From Deinococcus budaensis (GTDB lineage: Bacteria > Deinococcota > Deinococci > Deinococcales > Deinococcaceae), in assembly GCF_014201885.1 (NCBI RefSeq), contig NZ_JACHFN010000013.1, positions 1 through 64,000 of the forward strand: a DNA stretch of 64,000 nucleotides, in the 5' to 3' direction. The position numbers and the translations under genes were made by a program. How positions within the stretch are numbered: position 1 is the first letter of the stretch; each line of letters begins with the position of its first letter. Below, in pieces: positions 19,156 to 28,389 of this stretch. The notes under the pieces are model-generated. The model saw nothing but the letters and a program-made list of their open reading frames with translations. It made no database searches and had not been told where the DNA came from.

Positions 19156-21173
19156 CGCTCCACCTCACGTTTCGCGAGAATGCCCTGATGGAGCTCACGG
19201 ACGTCGAGCCCAAGGAGCGGGCGGCGATCCTGGAAGACCTCGCCCGGCTGGTGCGTCACCCCGACGGCCACGGTCTCGACATCGCCCGGGTGCAGAAGAC
19301 CCGGCACCTGCTGCGGCTGAAGGTGCGGCGCTGGCGGGTCTTTTTCGCGCGCGAGGCCGCCACCATCGACGTCTACGCGGTCCGGCGCCGCCGCGGCGAC
19401 AACGAGACGTACCGCAACCTGGATTTCGGCGGCGCGCCGCTCCCGGTGGTGGCCTCGCGCCTGCCGCAGGGCGCGCCGCTGGACGACCCGGAAGACGAGC
19501 ACCTGCTCAACCCCGGGCCGCCGCGGCAGGACGAGTGCCTGCCCGAGCCGCTGGTCGAGGGCAGGCTCACCCTGTGGGAGATTCCCGACCCCTATCATCC
19601 CGCCCTGGTGCGGTGCCGCACGGCGGACGACCTTCTGGCGGCGCCGGTCCCGGCGGAGGTGGTGGAGGCGGTGCTCGGCCGCCTGTACCCCCGCAGCGCC
19701 GAGGAGATTGCCGAGCAGGCGCGGTACGCGGTGCCCTCGGTGGCGGTGCTGGAATCCTTCCTCGAGGGCCGGCTGAGTGACCTCCTGCTTCACCTCGACG
19801 AGGAGCAGGCCGCCGTGGCCGCCTGGCAGCGTGGCGGCCCCACCCTGGTTCGCGGGGGGCCGGGCACCGGCAAGACGGTGGTGGCGCTTCACCGCGCGCT
19901 GCACCTCGCCGAGCGGGGGGGCGGGGCACGCATCCTGTACACGACCTACACCACCACCCTGGCCCGCTACGCCGAGCAGCTGCTCTCCCGCCTCTGCGAG
20001 GAGCGCGGGCTGGACGCCACGCTGGAGGTCCGCACCGTGGACAGCGTCATCGCCCGCTACGCGCCCGGCGGGACCAGCACCGATGTCGGGGACCGCGCCG
20101 CCCGCGAGTGCCTACGGGAGGTGCTGCGGGAACGCCCGGACACTCGGCTCACCCAGCTGGGCGCCCGCTACCTCCTCGACGAGTTTCATGAGGTGATCGA
20201 CGGCTGGGGCCTGACCCGCCTGGAGGAGTACCTCGCCGCGGACCGCCAGGGCCGCCGCCTGCCCCTTCCGCGGGCGGACCGGGAGCGCGTGTGGGACGTG
20301 TACCTGCGCTGGAGGGCGGCGCTGCGGGGCCGCGGCGTGGTGACCTGGCCCCAGCGCCGGGTGGTGGCCCTGGCCCGCATCCAGCCGGCATACGACGCGG
20401 TGGTGGTGGACGAGGCGCAGGACCTGCCGCCGACGGCGCTGCGCTGCCTGCTGAAGCTGGTGCGCCGCCCGGAGGGGTTCACACTGGCGGCGGACACCAA
20501 CCAGAGTCTGTATCAGCGTGGCCTCTCGTGGCGGGCGATCGACGCCGCGCTCGACATGCGGGGCCGCAGCGCGGTGCTGCGCCGGACCTACCGCAGCACC
20601 CGTGAGATTCACGGGCTGCTCTCCGACCTCTCGGCGCATCCCCACCTCGACGTGGAGGAGCTGCCGCTGGAGCCTGTGCGAACAGGACCCCGGCCGCTGC
20701 GCCTGACCTTTGGGGGGGGCACCGACTATGACCGCCTCACCGCGTGCATCCTGGAGCAGTGTCGCCTCCACCGCATCCCGCTCAGCGGGGTCGCCGTCCT
20801 CGCGCCGACCAACGCCCTGGCGGAGGACGCCGTGACGGAATTGAACGCCCGGGGCGTGAACGCGGTTCACGCGCGGGGCGATGACCTGGACCTCGACTAC
20901 CCGGCCGTGAAGGCCCTGACCCTGCATTCCGCCAAGGGGCTCGAGTTTCCGCTCGTCGTCGTGACGGACCTCAACGAGGGGCAGCTGCCCCGGCGCGTCC
21001 GGGACGTGCCCCCAGAGGAACACGCCACCTACGAGGCAAACGACCTCAGGTTGCTGTTCGTGGGCTGTTCCCGGGCCATGCGGCAGCTGGTGGTCACCCA
21101 CGACCGGGAGCGCCCCAGCCCGTTCCTGCGGGGCATCGCGGCGGAACGTTGGGGCGAAGACCGGCCTGGGTGA
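19152..21173 (+). CDS. RelE-fold domain fused to UvrD-like helicase
   Basis: This 673-residue protein starts at GTG 19152, four-base coupled to the coiled-coil gene. Residues 1 to about 90 have a RelE/ParE-toxin pattern, with RLKVRRWRVFFAREAATIDV and a following basic strand VYAVRRRR. The rest is an SF1 UvrD/PcrA-type motor: GGPGTGKTVVALH (K241), VVDEAQDLPP (D420), AADTNQSLYQRGLSWR, RRTYRSTREI, LHSAKGLEFPLVVVTD and LLFVGCSRAMRQLVV. RelE-like domains at the N-terminus of such helicases are known in some bacterial proteins, but whether this one retains RNase activity cannot be told. It is the last gene of the operon. It may be the effector, or it may remodel DNA or ribosome-bound targets. Confidence 0.85.
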   Translation: MTLHLTFRENALMELTDVEPKERAAILEDLARLVRHPDGHGLDIARVQKTRHLLRLKVRRWRVFFAREAATIDVYAVRRRRGDNETYRNLDFGGAPLPVVASRLPQGAPLDDPEDEHLLNPGPPRQDECLPEPLVEGRLTLWEIPDPYHPALVRCRTADDLLAAPVPAEVVEAVLGRLYPRSAEEIAEQARYAVPSVAVLESFLEGRLSDLLLHLDEEQAAVAAWQRGGPTLVRGGPGTGKTVVALHRALHLAERGGGARILYTTYTTTLARYAEQLLSRLCEERGLDATLEVRTVDSVIARYAPGGTSTDVGDRAARECLREVLRERPDTRLTQLGARYLLDEFHEVIDGWGLTRLEEYLAADRQGRRLPLPRADRERVWDVYLRWRAALRGRGVVTWPQRRVVALARIQPAYDAVVVDEAQDLPPTALRCLLKLVRRPEGFTLAADTNQSLYQRGLSWRAIDAALDMRGRSAVLRRTYRSTREIHGLLSDLSAHPHLDVEELPLEPVRTGPRPLRLTFGGGTDYDRLTACILEQCRLHRIPLSGVAVLAPTNALAEDAVTELNARGVNAVHARGDDLDLDYPAVKALTLHSAKGLEFPLVVVTDLNEGQLPRRVRDVPPEEHATYEANDLRLLFVGCSRAMRQLVVTHDRERPSPFLRGIAAERWGEDRPG

Positions 21174-21437
21174 TCCCGGTGTGGGGCGACGGGCGATGGG
21201 TGTGATCAGGCCCGGTGGGGAGGGGCGTTACGGCCTGACGCGGGGAATAGGCCGGCCGGGTCTATCGGGGAGTGCCTGGCGTCGTTCGCCAAGCGGCCCT
21301 CGCCCGGAAGATCCCCATGACCGGGCGCAGCGACACCGGTGTCTCCGACCTCGCCCGCCGCGCCGGCTGGCAGGACGCCGCGAAGTGCTCCCTGCACCGC
21401 GCCTTTCCCGGGGGTAGCAGAGACGCAGGTTGAATGC
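21174..21437. other. Gene-poor spacer after the multi-helicase operon
   Basis: No convincing gene lies here. A short plus-strand open stretch (about 21300-21430) encodes an Arg/Ala-rich peptide with no recognisable fold and no start signal. It may be a remnant. Confidence 0.4.
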
Positions 21438-22200
21438 TCACCAGGAGCGGAACATCCTAGTGGACGAGTCCGCCAGGGCATCTTCGTCTTCCGGGTCTCC
21501 TGCGGCCTCCACAGTCGCCAGGTCGGCCTGCCGCTGTACCTCCCAACCTGGGGGCGTGGCTGCGGACAACAGAGGAGCAGGCTCAGGCAGCAGCTGACCC
21601 TCCACGGTACTGAGCAGGGCCCACCTCGTGGCGCGGGTGAGGCCGACGAACAGCATCTGGGGAACCTGCATCTGAGCGACGGAGGGGGGGTCAGACGGGG
21701 CAGGACCACCGTGTCAAAGGTCATCCCCCTGGCGGCCTGGTAGGTCATCAGCTTGGGGAGGTCCGAGCGAAAGTTCAACTCCTGCAGTCCGGGAAGCGGT
21801 TGAGACACCACCACCGGGATCCCGGCCTCGCGAAAGGCATTGCTGGACCCCTGAACCTGCCGCCGGGTGGGGAACAGGACAGGCACACGTTCGCCCTGCT
21901 GCACGCGTGAGGCGACCACCTCCGTGATGCGGGCGGTCTCCTTGGCCGCGTCCTGGGCCAGAAACAGGACCGGGGTCTGCCGCTCGACCTGCTCCTCGCG
22001 CACCTGCCGCAAGAACAGCTTCCGTTCCTCCGAATCCGCGATGAAGGTGCTGGCCAGGGCCGCGAGGTGCGGGCTGACCCGGTAGGCTTCAAGCAGATGC
22101 ATGCGGCGCTGCGGGTCACGGAGCGCCGCGGGCACCTCGGCTTCGGTCGTGCCCTGCGCGTACAGACGCTGCTTGCCTTGCTGCTGGGGGGGATGACACC
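21438..22200 (-). pseudogene. Broken UvrD-like helicase (C-terminal half)
   Basis: On the minus strand two overlapping frames together read as the second half of an SF1 helicase. The first frame (about 22200 down to 21690) contains GKQRLYAQGTT, LEAYRVSPHLAALAS, VPVLFPTRRQVQGSS and TYQAARGMTFDTVVLP. After a frameshift near 21670-21690 the next frame continues with FVGLTRATRWALLST (motif VI) and runs to a stop at 21438. The N-terminal half with Walker A and DEAQ is absent, and upstream of 22200 the sequence no longer resembles a helicase. The gene is therefore truncated and frameshifted. It may be the relic of a defence helicase replaced by the neighbouring operon. Confidence 0.75.
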
Positions 22201-22537
22201 GGGCAGCACTCCGCCCCGTGGAGAGCCCCGCGGTCAACCTGCAACTCACCCCGGACGCTGGGGAAAGCGGGCGCTGCTTCCATAGGTTCTGCCGCCGACT
22301 TCGCCACCGTTCCCCCCGGGACTCTTCTCCAGGTTCCAGGTCACCGTCTCCAACGATTCGGCAGACGCGGTGCACAACGCGGTGGGCGGGCCGTGACGCC
22401 TTTCACGCGGGTGCCCCACCCCTGTTCCCTGTTGGTTCCTGCCCTGCGCTTGGCCAGGCCTACGCCGAACGTCCGTGGCAAGGGCGGAGTTTCCCCCTGC
22501 GCAGATGCGTCCGCACCAGCCCCTTGCGGATGCCAAG

Positions 22538-23725
22538 ATGCGCTCATCTCACCCGTGGAGGCTCCTTCTGACCCGTTTCCTTCCCCATGCCCGTCCTCCT
22601 GAGCCCTCTGCCCCCACCCGCGACCCCGTGCACATTGGAAGCGGCTGGCAAACGGCGCTGGCCGACCTGGAAGGCCCCGGGCGCCGGTGGCTGGTGTCCC
22701 CCTGGGTCAACAGCGGCGACACCGACCTGCAGGGCCTGCTGAACCTGGTCCGGCCCGGGGACCGACTGCTGCTGCGGGGACGCCCGGAGGACTTCCTGCA
22801 CCGGATGTCGAGCTTCGGCGCCGTTGAGCAGTTCCTGGCCCGGCAGGTCGAGGTTCAGCGGTTTTCCCACCTGCACGCGAAGGTCTACGCCCGTGAAGAG
22901 CCGGGGGGAGGCGTGGTGTGGCTGGGCAGCGCCAACCTCACCCGCCGCGGCCGGCAGGGTGACACGCGGGCCCACGGCAACTACGAGGCGATGAGTGGCC
23001 CTCACCTGCTGACCCCCACCGGGCTTGGGCAGCTGCAAGCGCTCTGGGCGAGGAGCGTGCCCTTCGACCGCGCTGCCATCGAGGGACAGGTAGGCCGGCT
23101 GCGCGAGGAGCGGGAGGAGTACGCCACGCTGCTGGGTGAGCAGGCCCTCACAACCCTGACGTTGCAGGTGGGTTTCAAGCTGCTGAACGGCCAGCTCACC
23201 CTCTCGCCGAAGTGGCTGGGGATGCCACCTCTGCCGGGTGTGACCTACCCGGCGGTGAAGTTCGTCACGGGCGACGTCGACCTCGCCCGGCGGCTGCGGC
23301 GGCTCAAGCACCGGGCGCAGCGTGGCCTGCGCCCCCTGGCGGTCCCGGTCGACGGATCACCGGGGCTGCACGTTCTTCCGGTCACCAACCGGGACGCCGT
23401 AGAACGGGGGCTCCGCTCTCTGCAGCGGCAGGCCCAGGACGAGTTGGGGCCGCAGCTGGACGCGCAGAGGCCCGGCCTGAAGGCCAGATTCCTGGAGCGC
23501 TTTGAAGCGGCGTTCCTGGAGTTCACCCGGGCCCACCGCGCCCAAGCGCGCCCGCTGGCTGAGCTTCTGGTTGAGGCGAGCGAGGCCTTTGACGCCTACA
23601 TCGGGCAGGACCCCTTCGCGCTCGCCGTGCGGTTCGGCGTTCCCCTGCCCAACCTCCACGACCCCTACGACCCGCTGGCCCAGAGTGTCATTCAGGCCCA
23701 CACCCTGCCGCGCCCCCTGCGGTAG
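22538..23725 (+). CDS. PLD-family (HKD) protein, probable nuclease
   Basis: From the ATG at 22538 the protein is 395 residues; an in-frame GTG at 22628 is an alternative because the region before it is Pro-rich and lacks a clear ribosome site. The central part carries a phospholipase-D-type half-site, HLHAKVYA followed by WLGSANLTRRG, which is the HxK ... GSxN arrangement of bacterial PLD nucleases such as those in restriction and DISARM-type clusters. Only one HKD half-site is visible, so a dimer would be needed for activity, as in Nuc/BfiI-like enzymes. The C-terminal 230 residues are unassigned. It lies 1.4 kb after the multi-helicase operon in the same direction, separated by a pseudogene, so joint function is possible but not shown. 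Confidence 0.75.
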   Translation: MRSSHPWRLLLTRFLPHARPPEPSAPTRDPVHIGSGWQTALADLEGPGRRWLVSPWVNSGDTDLQGLLNLVRPGDRLLLRGRPEDFLHRMSSFGAVEQFLARQVEVQRFSHLHAKVYAREEPGGGVVWLGSANLTRRGRQGDTRAHGNYEAMSGPHLLTPTGLGQLQALWARSVPFDRAAIEGQVGRLREEREEYATLLGEQALTTLTLQVGFKLLNGQLTLSPKWLGMPPLPGVTYPAVKFVTGDVDLARRLRRLKHRAQRGLRPLAVPVDGSPGLHVLPVTNRDAVERGLRSLQRQAQDELGPQLDAQRPGLKARFLERFEAAFLEFTRAHRAQARPLAELLVEASEAFDAYIGQDPFALAVRFGVPLPNLHDPYDPLAQSVIQAHTLPRPLR

Positions 23726-24682
23726 GGCTGCTGCGGGTCCAGTGGTCCGCCGCCAGTGACGTCCTGGCGCACCGCGTCAGGGCGGCGGGGCAACCCGTGG
23801 GGCCGCCGATGGGCCCACGTCGGGCACCGGCGGTGGCGAGCACTGGCATGGCGGGCTTGCCTCAAGCCCGGAGCGGACTGTGGGCGCTCCAGACGGGCTC
23901 CCCGTTCTCCTGGCAGGCCCGGTGCCATGAAGGGGGTAGCCCCGTCATGCTCTCCAGGCGGTGCACGCGCCTGCCTGGCCCCCCGGTCCCTCGTCCGCAA
24001 GGCGGGTGGTGCCCTTCTCTGGCCGCAGTGGTGTGGTGGAACCTGGAACCGCAGCATTCCGCCCCGTACCCCAGGTGAATACTGTTGTGGAGGAGCCCAG
24101 TCTGGCGAGCCCCCCCGCAGAGGCGCTCCTCCGGAATCGGCGCCGGGAGCGCGCCCCGGGGGTCGCCGCCTGTCCCCCGAACATCGCCAGACCCAGACAT
24201 GGTGTCGGCGTGAATCGTCCCGCCGACCCTGCCGAGCTCCGCGAGGGACCAGTGTTGTGGGCCACGGCACCTCTGCAACAGGCACCGCACGTGTGTCGGA
24301 ACGGGGGGCCTCCGTAGGGCGCGCCCGTTCCGACTCACATGCCGACGTGCCGGCCTGAAGACGGCCAACGCCTCTGGGGGAGCGTGACCGCCCCGACGGC
24401 GGCACATGGCATGGCCAAGGGGCCCCGCAGCCCCTCGCGGGTAAGCCCCCAAAGCCCGACTCCGGCTGACCTTTGGACACTGCGCCCGGTTGTCCCCGGT
24501 GTTCCCCTCCCGCGGAAGGGCTGCTTCCCCGGCCACCGGCCACAGCGGTCCGGGCCCCGGCGTGAAGGGGAGGGAGGAAAACCGGGAGACAGGGCCGAGG
24601 ATCGCCCACCTTACTGCTGCCTGTCAGGTTCCTGACGGCAGTCCCCCACGTATGTTCCGGCCGTTTCACCTACCGTGAGGCC
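23726..24682. other. 957-base region without a recognisable gene
   Basis: Several overlapping open frames exist on both strands, as expected at this GC content. None has a credible start, ribosome site or recognisable motif, and their compositions are Arg/Pro/Gly-rich like shadow frames. I see no hairpin or repeat array. It could be decayed coding sequence. Confidence 0.45.
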
Positions 24683-25429
24683 ATGCAGCTGAGTGAAGCG
24701 GAGCAGGGCGCCCTCATGGAGGTCGGGGACTTCGGCGCCGTCACGGCCGGGCGGTTAACGGAGCAGCTGGGAACCCGGACCCCGTGGCGCCGGCTGGTCA
24801 CCGCCGGGTTGCTCAAGGCGTGCCGCACCCAGCGGCTCGGCGTCGTCCTCGGCCTCACCGACCGGGGGGCCCGGGCGTACACGGAGCTCAGCGGCGAGCC
24901 CGCCCCGTACGTCCGCGCCCCCGGCAGCCTGACCGACCGGGCGTTTCAGGTGGAGGCCCTCTCTGCGCTGAAGGCCGAGGGCTACCGGCTGGTTCAGGCC
25001 GACCGCAAGCTGGGGGGCGGCGTGCGGGGCGGAGCACCGACGGACCTCTTCGTCCGCTTCCACCTGCGGGTGCCGGAAGCGCAGATGGAAGCGCTGGAGG
25101 CGTACTGGGGCGAGGGCCGCCCCTTCGGAAAGGGCGAGACTTACCAGGCGGTGCTGGGGCACCCGGTGCTGTACGCGAGCCTGTCTGGGAACGGCATCCA
25201 GGTGAGCGGCGCGCGCAAGCTGCTCTCGCAGCACGCGGGCCACATCACCGAGTGGCGCTACCCCCTGCTCATCGCGGTGCCCGAGGAGACCCGCGAGATG
25301 CGGGCGTACCTGCGCCGGGTCGAGGCCGAGGACCGCGCCCGTTGGGGGCGGTACGCCGCATCGAGGACGCGGGCCGATCAGCCGTACATCCCGCCGGTTC
25401 GGCTGCTGGTGGTCAGTCCGCCGCAGTGA
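24683..25429 (+). CDS. Hypothetical protein with N-terminal winged-helix-like domain
   Basis: This 248-residue protein begins MQLSEAEQGALMEVGDFGAV, and residues 5-80 look like a winged helix (TAGRLTEQLGTRTPWRRLVT, then a GLTDRGARAY wing). The rest mixes alpha and beta with no catalytic motif that I recognise. Its 3' end overlaps the 3' end of the oppositely oriented next gene by 17 bases. The pair resembles replication-relaxation-type wHTH proteins of mobile elements in layout, but I cannot assign it to a family. Confidence 0.65.
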   Translation: MQLSEAEQGALMEVGDFGAVTAGRLTEQLGTRTPWRRLVTAGLLKACRTQRLGVVLGLTDRGARAYTELSGEPAPYVRAPGSLTDRAFQVEALSALKAEGYRLVQADRKLGGGVRGGAPTDLFVRFHLRVPEAQMEALEAYWGEGRPFGKGETYQAVLGHPVLYASLSGNGIQVSGARKLLSQHAGHITEWRYPLLIAVPEETREMRAYLRRVEAEDRARWGRYAASRTRADQPYIPPVRLLVVSPPQ

Positions 25430-26093
25430 CCTCCGGCCCGAACGACCCCCGCGCCTCGTACGGCTTGTGGCAGCGTGGCCGGTTGCAATACGGGTCGTGT
25501 GCCGACCAGAAGTCCACCCACACCACCCGCACCTCCCGCAGCCCCGGCAGCTCGCCCGCTCCGTGCAGCTCCCGGGCCAGGTCCAGGATGGTGGGCACCC
25601 GGCCGTGCACGCTGATCCCCCACAGGGCGGCACCGTAGCCCTGAGCGGCGAAGGACCGGAGCTTGTCCCGGACCCGCGCCGCCGGGTAGCCCGCGTCGAA
25701 CTCGACCGCCCAATCCCGGGCGCGGTTCTCCCCGGGGCTCAGGATCTCCGCGTCCGGGAGAGCCCCCCGGCCGCGGCCCTTGAGCGGCGTGAGGGCCCAG
25801 CGCTGCCCGTCCTCGCGGCTGACCCGGAAGAGCACCTCCGTGAGACCGGCGGTGTGCATCAGGTCGCGCCGCGGCCAGGTCAGCGTCTCGCGCTTCAGGG
25901 CGACGAACGTCAGGTCCGTCTCGCTCATGACCTGCGTGGTCCGGGTGCGGCAGGTCAGGGTCTGCCGGGGCAGCTTCAACCCCCGCGCTGCGCCCAGCAG
26001 CCCGGAGCGCGTGAGCTGGGCCGTGGTGACGACCGGGCTGAGGTGTAGGAGGGTCCGGAGCCGCTGCTTCTGCTGGGCGGGATGCTCGGCCAT
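25413..26093 (-). CDS. Hypothetical protein, replication-relaxation-like
   Basis: This 226-residue protein has an N-terminal wHTH-like stretch (residues about 10-45, VVTTAQLTRSGLLG) and a central DWAVEFDAGYPAARVRDKL, which resembles the core of replication-relaxation (Replic_Relax-like) proteins where a conserved E/D segment follows the winged helix. A CNRPRCHKPY segment near the C-terminus gives Cys/Cys/His residues that might bind metal. It converges on the preceding gene with a 17-base overlap. It is likely a DNA-binding protein of a plasmid or integrated element; the family call is tentative. Confidence 0.6.
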   Translation of the reverse strand: MAEHPAQQKQRLRTLLHLSPVVTTAQLTRSGLLGAARGLKLPRQTLTCRTRTTQVMSETDLTFVALKRETLTWPRRDLMHTAGLTEVLFRVSREDGQRWALTPLKGRGRGALPDAEILSPGENRARDWAVEFDAGYPAARVRDKLRSFAAQGYGAALWGISVHGRVPTILDLARELHGAGELPGLREVRVVWVDFWSAHDPYCNRPRCHKPYEARGSFGPEVTAAD

Positions 26094-26237
26094 GCCCCAT
26101 GCTGGCAGGTCGGACGGGGCGTATGTTGGCCGGAAGGGCTTTTTTGCGGCGGCGGCGGGGAGAAGTGGGAACGGGAGGGTGCCGGGGGGAGTGGGTCAGA
26201 TGATGGTTTTGTCGCCCGCAAAACCGTAACTGTTGCC

Positions 26238-26259
26238 GGTCATGACCCCCCGTGTCATG
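26238..26259. promoter_or_regulatory. Palindromic candidate operator upstream of the 126-aa HTH gene
   Basis: GGTCATGACC at 26238-26247 is a perfect 10-base palindrome. CATGAC at 26241-26246 is also mirrored by GTCATG at 26254-26259. It sits about 60 bases before the start at 26319, a typical place for an autoregulatory site. GATACACT at about 26310 could be a -10 element. Confidence 0.35.
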
Positions 26260-26318
26260 GCGGACAAAAAAAGAACGGTTTCCCAGACAGAAAGCACGGC
26301 TGGACGATACACTGAGGC

Positions 26319-26699
26319 ATGTTGGCCTCCGAACTCTCCCGGGAACTCAATGTCGACGCCAGTGTCGTGTCCAAGCGCCTGAAGACGTACTGCGCCATGC
26401 AGGGGATGGAACGGCCGCTCAGGCTGGACGAGCAGGTGGTCGGACACATGCGGGAAGTCCACAGGCTGCTGAGCGGGGGCACAGCACAGAACACCCAGGA
26501 AGCGGTGCAGATGGTGCTGGGCACCTATGTTGAGTCCGTGCCGCCCGCCATCGCCCTTGACATCGTCCAGCGACTGGAAGCACTGGAGAATGGTCAGCGC
26601 CTCCTCATGGAGCAGATGACCCGCATGGCGGACTACTGGGAGGAACTCCGCAACCGGCGAAGCGCGGCGGTGGCCCAGCGCCAGGGCGACGGCACCTAG
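26319..26699 (+). CDS. Small HTH protein with C-terminal coiled coil
   Basis: This 126-residue protein starts MLASELSRELNVDASVVSKR, a helix-turn-helix of the type seen in plasmid copy-control, partition and MerR-like factors. A variable middle follows, then a coiled-coil C-terminus (residues about 85-115: ALDIVQRLEALENGQRLLME). It is probably a dimeric DNA-binding regulator. The ATG at 26319 is close to a GATACACT box, so the message may be leaderless. No partner gene is adjacent. Confidence 0.65.
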   Translation: MLASELSRELNVDASVVSKRLKTYCAMQGMERPLRLDEQVVGHMREVHRLLSGGTAQNTQEAVQMVLGTYVESVPPAIALDIVQRLEALENGQRLLMEQMTRMADYWEELRNRRSAAVAQRQGDGT

Positions 26700-27243
26700 A
26701 CGCCAGGGAGGCCAGATGCGGCCCTCCTCCCCAGGGTGACGGGGGCCGCTGGTCGTTCAGCCTCTCTGGGGCCGCCCAAGGAGGGCAGAGCGGCCACCCG
26801 ACGGTGGGAAGGCGCCATATGGACGGCAGGGAGCAGCGCTGGGTCGTCCGACCTCTACTGTGCCTGGAAGACGAAGCAGGACTGGCCTCCGGAGGGCCCG
26901 GCCTTTCAGCTGCTGAAGGCGGGTCGTGCCTGTTTGGGCGTGCCGCGGGTGCCGCCTCCCCTCACCCCGGGTGGTGGTGTGAGGTCGGTCGGCTGCGCCT
27001 CACCACAGGCGTCATAGGCCCCCACGCCTGCTGGACCTGGGTGGGAATGGCGCCCGCGCCCCAGCGGGATAGTGGGCCCCACGGCAGGGACACGGGTGAG
27101 ACGGCGCGCTGGCCATGCCCAGGGTGGGGAATTGGCCGGGCCGGGGTCAGCGGCGGCGCCTGGGAACAGATCCGCTCGGCCCCCACAAGGAGGTCGAACT
27201 GGTCACCGCGGCTCCTCCGGCAGGCGGGGAACGGCGGTCGACC
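26700..27243. other. 544-base spacer with no gene seen
   Basis: The short open frames here are Gly/Arg/Pro-rich and lack start signals. I see no hairpin, repeat or RNA gene. Confidence 0.4.
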
Positions 27244-28389
27244 TCAGTAGCGGGGAACGTTGCGCGCTTCGGCCACGGCAGCTGCCATCTGCACGACCCG
27301 CCGGGCGAGCAGCGGGGGAGCCAGAGGCAGGCCGAAGCGCGCGGAGGCGTCTGCCTCCAACGCCTGGGCGAGGGGGGCCGCCTGGCCGTACCCCTGATAG
27401 GTCGCCGTGAGTTCCGGAAGAGCCTGTCCGAGCCTGTGCGCGTTCGGGATGCGGTCACGCTTGACGTGCATGTTGTGGGCCGGATCGCTGGGAACCAGAT
27501 TCCAGAGTTCGTTGATCGGGTGGACCGACACCGGGATGATGTGGTCGAGGTCGAACGCCCCGGGAACCAGGCGCGTACCCGTCCAGGGGCAGTGGAAGCC
27601 CTGTCCCTCCAGCATCAGCAGCCGCACATGGTGCCGCTCCCAGGTCAGCGGCAGCCGCGCCGCGGGGGAGGCGCTGAGCAGGGAGAAGACCTCCCCCCGG
27701 GTGACGGCCGGTGCCTGCTCCACCCGCTCGACGAACAGGCTCCACTCGTGCACGCACAGGGCCTCGACCCACAGGCTCATCGCCTGCAGCGTCCCCCACA
27801 GGGCGCCCGGCACGGTGAAGGCGAGCTCCTCGGGAAGAGTTCCTGGCAGAGGCTGACCGGCCAGGTCGCGGGCGGCCGCCGGCGGACTGAATACCCCGTG
27901 CTGCCCCCCGGGCCCCGCGTACCGGACGGGCTGCCGCACCGCCCGGGCCACGCGCCCGAGAACGTGAACCGTCATCGCCTGCAGGGCGGGCGGCAGCTGG
28001 CCCCGCCCCGCCCGGTAGGCCGCGAGGAGGAGCGCGCCGTCCGCCGGATCGGCCCGGGTATGGGGAAGCGCCTCCCACGCCCCGCGCAGGGTGGTGAGCG
28101 CTTCCCGAAAGCTGATGTCCTGCCGCTGCTGGCCGTCGCGTGTGGCGCGCGCGCCCTGGTAGACCGGCCGGTTCCCCACGAAGGGCCAGTAGAAGACCAG
28201 CCAGCGCTCGGCGACCCGGCGCAGCGGCACGACCACGTCCCGGGCCGCCTCGAGGGGATGCTCCAGAGCGAGGTCGTTCAGGGCGCGGACCAGGGCGAAC
28301 TTGTAGGTGTTGGCCTTCGCCTCATGGCGCAGCAGGCCCGCGAGCAGGGCCCGGTCCTCATCCATGCGCAGCCAGTCCGGGGAGGACAA
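27244..28389 (-). CDS. HNH endonuclease-domain protein
   Basis: This 381-residue protein has a C-terminal HNH-type nuclease: FHCPWTGTRL (Cys and the CxxTG turn often seen in HNH enzymes), FDLDHIIPVS with the DH catalytic pair, then NELWNLVPSDPAHNMHVKRD, the asparagine-rich helix of the betabetaalpha-metal fold. The first 240 residues are helical and unassigned. It stands alone with spacers on both sides. Such proteins occur as defence nucleases and in mobile elements; the target cannot be inferred. Confidence 0.75.
   Translation of the reverse strand: MSSPDWLRMDEDRALLAGLLRHEAKANTYKFALVRALNDLALEHPLEAARDVVVPLRRVAERWLVFYWPFVGNRPVYQGARATRDGQQRQDISFREALTTLRGAWEALPHTRADPADGALLLAAYRAGRGQLPPALQAMTVHVLGRVARAVRQPVRYAGPGGQHGVFSPPAAARDLAGQPLPGTLPEELAFTVPGALWGTLQAMSLWVEALCVHEWSLFVERVEQAPAVTRGEVFSLLSASPAARLPLTWERHHVRLLMLEGQGFHCPWTGTRLVPGAFDLDHIIPVSVHPINELWNLVPSDPAHNMHVKRDRIPNAHRLGQALPELTATYQGYGQAAPLAQALEADASARFGLPLAPPLLARRVVQMAAAVAEARNVPRY

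Noticed and set aside
7649..23725. Assignment of the whole region to DISARM or to the Dpd system
   Set aside because: A DUF1998-type helicase and a PLD gene are present, but no DNA methylase, DrmA-like gene or DpdA-type transglycosylase was seen.
23692..24669. Minus-strand frame in the region without genes
   Set aside because: No start signal and a composition typical of non-coding GC-rich frames.
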